DNA from: Nyssa sinensis
Taxonomy: Eukaryota; Streptophyta; Magnoliopsida; Cornales; Nyssaceae
Reading direction: 5' to 3'
Length of the DNA: 64,000 bases
Assembly: GCA_008638375.1 (NCBI GenBank)
Contig: CM018033.1
Location: forward strand, 19,365,794-19,429,793
Shown here: positions 57,213 through 64,000 of the stretch, in pieces
Layout: every line of letters starts with the position of its first letter
How positions within the stretch are numbered: position 1 is the stretch's first letter
Program-made: the position numbers and the translations under genes
Notes under the pieces: generated by a model
What the model saw: only the letters and a program-made list of their open reading frames with translations
Told to the model about the DNA's origin: nothing
The model's database searches: none

Positions 57213-57769
57213 ACTACAAGAAAACAGGTTTTTTGTGATGCACGTTATTTACGACGCACAAAATGTATCACCAAAAGTCACTATTAGAGATGCCCATGGT
57301 GTGCATCGCAAATAACGAAGAAAAAAGGCTTTCCTGCGTAAAAAAAAAGGCGCGAAGCCTTTTGCGATAGCCCAAACTTTATTTGCGATGCACTATACGT
57401 CGTAAAAAGTTAACGACGTCACATGTGCGTCGCTAAAGGTTTGTATGCGTGGGACGATGTCATGCTGAACTGTTTTTTGCGACAAACATAGTCTTTTTTG
57501 TGACGCTCTATGGGCGTCGTAAAAAAGTCACATAACTAGCTAGGTTCGACTTTACTATAGAAAGAACCCCATTGAAAGTAAAAAAACTCGATCGTCTCCT
57601 TCATTCTATCCCTGTTCAGAAAGAGCTCTTTCATTTCATAAGGGCTTCAAGCTATACCATAAGCAAAATCGCGCTTTTAGCGTTCTTTGTACATAAACCC
57701 ATGTGAGGGTTTGACGCAGTTTCAGCAGTTCTTTCGCTTCCAGGACAAATTCACTCGTTTGTGCTTCAT

Positions 57770-58315
57770 AATAGCCTCTTTTGTCTCTGGTCTGAGCTGA
57801 TCTCTTGCCCTCTCTACTGGTACGTATCAATTCTTCCTCTTTCACTCTTTGTGCGTTAAAAAATATTTGTTATTTGTGTTCTTTCTTTTTTTTTTTTGAC
57901 ATTTTGTGGTAAATGGGATTGTGGATGAACAAGGTCGGGATTGTGGATGAATAAAGCCTCTTCTTTCTCTAGTATGAGCTGATCTTTTGCCCTCTCTGCT
58001 GGTACGTATCAATTCTTCCTCTTTCACTCTTTGTGCGTTAAAAAATATTTGTTGTTTGTGTTTTGTTTTTTGTTTTTGTTTGACATTTTGTGGTAAATAG
58101 GATTGTGGATGAACAAGGTTGGGATTGTGGATGAACAAAGCCTCTTCTTTCTATAGTCTAAGTTGATCTCTTGCCATCTCTGCTGGTACGTATAAATTCT
58201 TCCTCTTTCACTCTTTATTGTTAAAAAATATTTGTTGTTTGTGTTCTGTTTTTTTTTTTTTTTGACGTTTTTTGGTAAATGGGATTGTGGATGAACAAGT
58301 TTAGGTTTGTGATAT
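57770..58315 (+). repeat. 182-bp tandem triplication in the CACTA leader
   Basis: Three units with TGGTACGTAT at 57818, 58000 and 58184, a period of 182-184 bp. Each runs from TGAGCTGATCTYTTGCC through ATCAATTCTTCCTCTTTCAC, a T-rich tract, GACATTTTGTGGTAAATGGG and GATTGTGGATGAACAAGG. Each unit carries the same splice-donor-like TG|GTACGT. Confidence 0.9.
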
Positions 58316-60115
58316 GATTGTGGAGATGTGTATATTGTGAATATTATTGGTTTACTTAGGTGGTTGGGTTTTGTGATATGATTTTGGATGGATGATGTCT
58401 TTTATTGGGGTATGTTATGCATGTTGGTTACAAGAGATTTGGTCAGTTCTTTTCGATTTTTACAGATTACAGGGAAGCAGGTTCTTTTGGATGGCTTGTT
58501 AGTAGGTTTTTTTTTTACAAAAAAAAAAAAAAAAACTATATTTTGAAGATACTATTTTTAAAATGTTTTTCAAAAAGACGATTTAAAAAACATAGACGTT
58601 TTCAATAGAAAATTTGATTTTTTTAAAAAACTCAAATTGTATTTTGGAAAGACAATTTTTCCTTTAAAAACATTTTTTGAAATGATATTTTTAGAATGAT
58701 TCTAATTTGGTAAATATTAAGTTTGAAATGATCTTAAAGTGTAAATTAAGTTTTTTTTTGAACTCTAATTCAGGATTTAGCTCGGATCGCTTCCCCATAT
58801 ATTTTTCAAATTTCTAGGGAAAAAAAGGGTAAAGAACACACACCACTTCACCAAAATAGTGAGACCCATCTACTCTCATTTCTTTTGGGGGGGAGGGACG
58901 ATGCATGTGTTTTTAAGCTCTAGGCAAACACTAATAATAAAGAAAATTGTGTACATTGACTGATAATGATAATTATAAGTATCTTCTTATGCTTACGGAT
59001 ATTCCACTGATTTTTTTGAGAGATAAATATTCATAAAAAAACATAAAATTATTATTGTATCTTTAGTAATAATTACATTTACATTCTCCCCCCCCTCTCT
59101 CTCTTGTTATTTTTAAATTTTAGTTTTTACCAGATCTGTCTTTTTTGTTCCAGTCTCAGGGTTTGATTAGCTAAGTTAGGTTTGATTTATGTCTGTCTAA
59201 TCAAGTTTGATGATTATTGTTTGTTTGTTTTATGCTTATCTTGTCAATCACGGTGCTTATTGTCTATTTGTTGGATGGCTGGAGAGACATGAAACAAGAA
59301 TGAGAGAATTTAAACTGGATGAATGAATTAACGGTTTTGATTATGAACTCAGCTGAATTTTTGAATTTTGTGGGACAAGAGTTTCTAAATTCATAGAAAT
59401 GCCTCCTTAACCCAAAAGAAAAGTAAACACAAAAAAGTTATCTTTGAAGCTCAAAGTGGTTATTTTGAAACGAGATGGGCCAGCAAAGACATCCCGTTTC
59501 ATTACCAATTCTAGTTACACGTTTTATTAAAGAAAAAAAAATAAAAACTTTCACAAAGTAGCTACAACTCTGTAAAAAAACTTACCGTTTGATTTGAATT
59601 TTTTTTTTAAGGGATTAGTTCGTGAAAAAAAATTGGGACTAGTTTTGTAAGTTAGCAATTGCATTCATGTAAGCCTAATTCCGTTCAAGAATCATTTTCA
59701 TCACATGTGAATCTTATCACAAAATTTATTCATGATTGGGCTCATGTGTAGGAAAATCGATTCTTGAATTGTCTAGAGAGGACAGTTCGGGAATGCATAA
59801 ATCTGCATTACAATCAATAGCGCATGTTTGAATATTCCACTATGACAAAATTTTAGCACAGTCTCCTATTGTTCTCTGGGTATATATTTAGGCATGCTAA
59901 TGTCTATCTCGTATACTTGGAGAACCGTGGGGAGATGCTGCTAAATTTTGTCCGAGTGGAATCAAGCATTTGATTTGCTGCTCATTGCAATGTAGATTGT
60001 GCATTCACGAATGGGATAGGACCACCTTACCCTTTAGAGTGAAGTTGGAAGTGATAGGATTCATGTTTTATATTTATAATGAGTATCATTTTTTACTTGT
60101 ATTAGGTAGACGAAA
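58316..60115. other. Probable 5' leader intron of the CACTA transposase gene
   Basis: No protein domain was recognised in this 1.8 kb of T- and A-rich sequence. A TATTAG acceptor-like site at 60100-60105 lies ten bases before the transposase ATG. With donors in the upstream triplication this could be one long leader intron. This is inference from position. Confidence 0.35.
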
Positions 60116-63100
60116 ATGGATAAGAGTTGGATGGACTTGAGGGGTAGGCATTTGCCAGGGTATGTGAAGGGGATCAAAAATTTTATTGAGTTTTCTCATG
60201 CATCCGTAGATGGGAGAAATAGGATAAGATGTCCATGTAAGAGTTACAATAATAGGGATTATATGCATATAGATAAGGCTAAAGAACACCTATTCCTACA
60301 CGGGATGGACAAGAGGTATACGTGTTGGAAATTTCACAGCGAACACCGTTCCCACACATGCTTGCAAAAATGATTGCATGTTATTTTAAAAGGAGACTGA
60401 ACAATGTATGGAGTGTACGGTGTGCCACGAACCTAGGTACAAGCTGAATGAAGGAAAGAGTAAGACAATTTCGCATAAGGTGCTGAGATATTTTCCCTTA
60501 AAACCGAGGCTACAAAGGTTGTACATGTCTCAGAAGACGGTAGAAAATATGCGGTGGCATAAGGAGAAGCGTGTTGTTGAGGAAAATGTATGTAAGCATC
60601 CGAAAGATTCTCAAACTTGGGCTGAGTTTGATACAAATCACGAATGGTTTGCAAATGAGGCGTGTAACGTAGGACTTGGGCTGGCTAGCGACGGTTTCAA
60701 TCTGTTCGGTGACATGAGTAATGCCTACAGCATGTGGCCGGTGTTGTTTGTGCCGTATAACTTGCCACCGTGAATATGTATGAAAGAACCATTTATCTTC
60801 ATGTCGTTGCTTATTCCAGGGCCGAAGTCTCCTGGTAATGAAATTAATGTGTACTTGTGTCCTTTAGTGGATGAGTTAAAGGAATTGTGGGAGGTGGGAG
60901 TAGAGGCATACGACGTCTCTAAGAATGAGACATTTCAATTGCATGCAGCGTTACTATGGACCACAAATGACTTTCCAGCATACGGGAACTTGTCTGGGTG
61001 GAGCACTAAGGGGTATCTGGCATGTCCGGTTTGCAATAAAGATGCATGTTCCCTAAATTTGTCCAATGGAAAGAAGATATGCTACATGTGCCATCGTCGT
61101 TTTCTACCGTCATCACATGGCTGGCGAAATCAACAGAAGCATCTATTTGATGAAAAAATTGAGCGCAGATTGTCACCTCTATTGTTGTCTAGCAAAGACG
61201 TGTTAGCGCAATTGGCACTCATCCAACCAGTGAGGTTTGGGAAGATACCGGGTACTAAGAAGAGAAAGCGTACTAATGTGGAGTTAAATTGGACGAAGAA
61301 GAGCATATTTTTTCATTTTCTGTACAGGGAGACCCTTAAGTTGAGGCACAATTTGGATGTTATGCACATCGAGAATAACATTTGTGATAATGTGTTGGAA
61401 ACTTTAATGAACATTGAAAGAAAGACAAAGGATAATGTTAAAGCCCGATTGGACTTGCAGGAGCTGGGAATACAGAAAGAGTTACACCTAATACATAGCG
61501 GTGATAAATATATCATGCCTCCTGCACAATATACGTTATCATCCGCAGAGCAAATAAGGATTTGCGAGTGGTTTAAATAGGTGAAGTTCCCAGATGGATA
61601 CGCATCGAATATATCTCGGTGTGTACATGTTATAGATGGAAAAATATCCAGATTAAAGAGCCATGACTGCCATGTCCTTTTACAACGACTTATTCCGGTT
61701 GCACTACGTGGATATCTGACCGATGACATATCAACGACATTGACTGAATTGGGCTGCTTTTTTAGAGAATTATATGTGAAGACGTTGAATTTGGAAGTAC
61801 TGAAAAATCTCAAAAGGGACGTTGTCGTGATCCTCTGCAAGTTGGAAAAGATTTTTCCTCTAGCTTTCTTTGATGTAATGGTCCACTTAGTTGTGCATTT
61901 GCCTCATGAGACAAAAATGGGCGGACCTATCCAATACTGTTGGATGTATCCAATAAAAAGGTACATTTAATTTTATGAATTGTGTTGTCTATTCATCCTA
62001 ACTATTTTCATGTATAACTGATTAATTATTAAAACAGATATTTGCACACCTTGAAGCAATATGTGAGTAACAATGCACGACCAGAAGGGTCAATTGCTGA
62101 GACTTACGTTGATGCTGAATGTCTCACCTTCTGCTCTATGCATCTTGAAGATATTGAGACAAGGTTTAATCGTCAAGATCGAAATTTTGATAGATGTCCA
62201 GGGTAGCAACGAACTGGCCTTGCGGTGTTTAATCAGAATGTGCGGCCAATAGGTGCCCGTATATATGAATGATGTCATCCTCAAGACTTGGAAAAAGCCC
62301 ACTATATCGTGCTCAACAACTGCGATGAGACATTGCCATATTTTAAGTAAGTTTATCAAAATCATTGCAATACTACGTTAGTACACAAATCTAAGTTACA
62401 TATAACATATCTCATCTTATGTAGTGAGCATACGATTGAGCTTCAGAGAGAACATGTATCAAGTTCTGATCTAGAGCAAAGACAATAAAATTTGTTTTCG
62501 AAGTGGTTCGGAGAACGTGTAAGAATAGGTTTCAATTAATTGTAATTGTATTAGTTAATGCATTTGTATTTAATTAATTTTGTACTTGTATTAAATTAAT
62601 AGATGAAGCTATTACGCCACCAAAAATCTCCTGAGGGGTACGATCAATTATATTCTTTGGCATGTGATCCTGATCAAAGGATATCCCACTACACCGGTTT
62701 AATTGTTGATGGTGTTCGATTTCACACGAGGGAACGTGAGCTCAGTCGGCGAACACAGAATAGCGGGGTCCTTGTTCAGGGAGATGGTGATGCAGGACAA
62801 ACTGTAGAGTACTATAGTGTTTTACAAGACATCATACAGTTACATTATTGCTACGATCAATCTGTGTATCTATTTAAATGTGATTGGTAGGATGTAAGTA
62901 ATAAGAAGACTGGAATGCAAATCGATAAGCACTTTATAAGTGTTTATACTTCACATACAACATTTAAAGATGATCCGTATGTTTTTGGAATCTCAAGCAA
63001 AACAAGTTTTCTATTTGAAGGACACAAAAATCAGAGGTGATTAACATGTTGTCCAAAAAACAAAATCTAGAAATGTTTATAATGTACTAGAAGTTGGTGA

Positions 63101-63407
63101 GGGAGATGAAGATTTGGAGACGATTAAGGAGGCACTACAAGAAAAGTCTTAATCTGCCCACGATGGTGTTATCCGGCATGATCAGGAAGATGTTACTTCG
63201 TATCGGTTGAATAGAACTGATGTAGAACCATATCATGTCGTAGCTTCCGACATCACCAATACCACACAATTAGATCCGAGGGATGCAACTTTCATTAATG
63301 ATGATGATGACGAGGAAAATGATTTTGATGATGATACATTGCTAGAGTATTGTATCGAGAATGAAGAAATTTCAACAACATATGATGATACAGACTCAGC
63401 TGAATAA
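60116..63407 (+). pseudogene. CACTA TNP2-type transposase gene (tnpD-like)
   Basis: Exon 1 begins MDKSWMDLRGRHLPGYVKG, the plant transposase-associated N-terminal domain (60116-60373). A stop and a jump follow: the several-hundred-residue segment usually next is missing. The frame resumes at ECTVCHEPRYKLNEGKS (60411) and runs through LRYFPLKPRLQRLYMS, YSMWPVLFVPYNLPP, LIPGPKSPGNEINVYL, NDFPAYGNLSGWSTKG and LDVMHIENNICDNVLETLMN (TNP2 domain). It continues into the DUF4218-like part with KFPDGYASNISRCV, all in one frame with two stops (60771, 61578). Introns: 61961-62037, 62347-62424 and about 62519-62602, each with GT/AG and restored reading. The last exon has the DUF4216-like block VRFHTRERELSRRTQNSGV and an acidic tail ending at 63407. 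More stops (about 62204, 62271, 62486, 62888) occur. The deletion and stops make it non-functional. Confidence 0.85.
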
Positions 63408-63576
63408 TTGTAATGGGTGTTACATGTATTAAGATCAAGTGTAATGGATTTCAGCTTTTATAATGTAATGGATTTTCAATTTTATAAGGTAATGGGTATT
63501 CATTTTTATTTCGATAAGGATTTCAATTTTTATGATTAAATAGAAACAATTTTAGTTTTAAACTTTCTTTATAGAT

Positions 63577-64000
63577 ATGGTTGGATTAGGTTCACGCAGA
63601 CGCACAGTTATGACAAACCCATCGACCCCTTCCCCCTGATCTACAGGGTCGACCGATCCTACCATCGATGGTATGCATAGTTTGCATTTTTTAATATTTA
63701 TATAAATATCGTACTAATTGTTTCTATTTTATTTCTTCTAAAGCTTCGGCTACCGCCTCTAGATAAGGGCGCGGTAGGGTGAAGAACCGTAGTTTGCAGG
63801 TTCAGATGGAGGCAGCAGGGGGCGCGCGACTTTGGATTGAGATACCTCCGGGCTTGCTGAAGCCAGTTGGTGGGTGGGCACAACAGTTCACCACTGAAGT
63901 CGGCATCATTTGCCGGCTACGCGCCCCACTCCATATTAATGACTAGAGTCGGGTTACTGACACGGAGTGACGGGATATTCATACGCATATCCTGGTATGT
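63577..64000 (+). pseudogene. Second CACTA transposase-like gene (Transposase_24-like), partial
   Basis: ATG at 63577 opens MVGLGSRRRTVMTNPSTPSP followed by a TGA. A donor at 63671 (GATG|GTATGC) and acceptor at 63743 give a 73-nt intron whose removal keeps the frame (phase 1). Exon 2 has one TAA, then GRGRVKNRSLQVQ, LWIEIPPGLLKPVGG, TTEVGIICRLRAPLHIND and a stop, then VTDTEWRDIHTHIL. This resembles the N-terminal part of plant CACTA second-gene proteins (PF03004 type: GRG start, P-G-P-G block, VGI-R-APL). The gene continues beyond the window. Confidence 0.65.

Larger units (their letters stand above)
57213..64000 (+). mobile_element. Autonomous-type CACTA (En/Spm) transposon, 5' part
   Basis: It begins CACTACAAGAAAA inside the RT of copy D, preceded by GTA, which should be its 3-bp target duplication. 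A subterminal region (57226-57540) is rich in GCGTCGYAAA/TTTGCGACG words like those of the element at 49090. Then come a triplicated leader, a TNP2-type transposase gene (60116-63407) and the start of a second transposase-like gene (63577 on). The element continues past the window end. Stops and an internal deletion in the first gene indicate it is not currently autonomous. Confidence 0.9.

Noticed and set aside
57636..58138. Repeated minus-strand frames with [15 protein letters not shown]
   Set aside because: The repeated peptide comes from the 182-bp DNA triplication; no independent support for translation.
61313..61840. 175-codon minus-strand frame
   Set aside because: It is a shadow of the TNP2-type transposase, whose sense frame has strong family motifs.

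Overview
The window looks like nuclear DNA of a flowering plant, most likely a eudicot. It is AT-rich, rich in introns and microsatellites, and dominated by transposable elements of typical plant lineages. The only clear host protein-coding sequence is the first exon of an Aux/IAA auxin-response repressor on the minus strand at 2.7-3.0 kb, with promoter signals upstream. The exons that should follow were not found in the remaining 2.7 kb. No tRNA, rRNA or CRISPR array was recognised, and species cannot be named from this sequence alone.

Layout: 1-2.7 kb is AT-rich DNA with a direct duplication and simple repeats. 2.7-3.2 kb is the Aux/IAA exon and promoter. 3.9-6.1 kb is a decayed minus-strand LINE carrying a fold-back of its RNase H region. 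About 8.8-15.0 kb is a heavily eroded minus-strand Ty1/copia element with recognisable reverse transcriptase, pre-integrase, zinc-knuckle and primer-binding-site remnants. It appears to be interrupted at 12.3-14.5 kb by an LTR-like segment that carries a 32/64-bp palindromic minisatellite.

Four copies of one Ty3/gypsy family (Tat-like) form the core. Copy A (17770-26607) and copy B (33588-43854) are full length on the minus strand with perfect 5-bp target duplications. Copy C (29460 to about 30325) is a truncated 3' end. Copy D (about 53330-57212) is on the plus strand and is cut off by a DNA transposon. A and B carry, between integrase and the 3' LTR, an extra gene running antisense to gag-pol. 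It has its own TATA box and at least one intron at a conserved position, and is followed by a tandem-repeat array whose monomer differs between copies. All polyprotein genes are broken.

The right part holds class II elements. A 430-bp Mutator-like MITE with a perfect 9-bp target duplication (48725-51550) was split by a non-autonomous CACTA element with a perfect 3-bp duplication (49090-51482). A larger CACTA element starts inside copy D at 57213 and runs off the window. It has a broken TNP2-type transposase gene followed by the start of a second transposase-like gene. Other structures are a 700-bp tandem duplication with TATA-box promoters (45.0-46.6 kb), a fold-back element at 47.2-47.7 kb, and a solo LTR at 30.6-31.9 kb.

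The genes do not form a host pathway. The functional story is that of mobile elements: gag-pol and the antisense gene belong to one retroelement life cycle, and the two CACTA elements share terminal sequences, so an autonomous relative could in principle have mobilised both.
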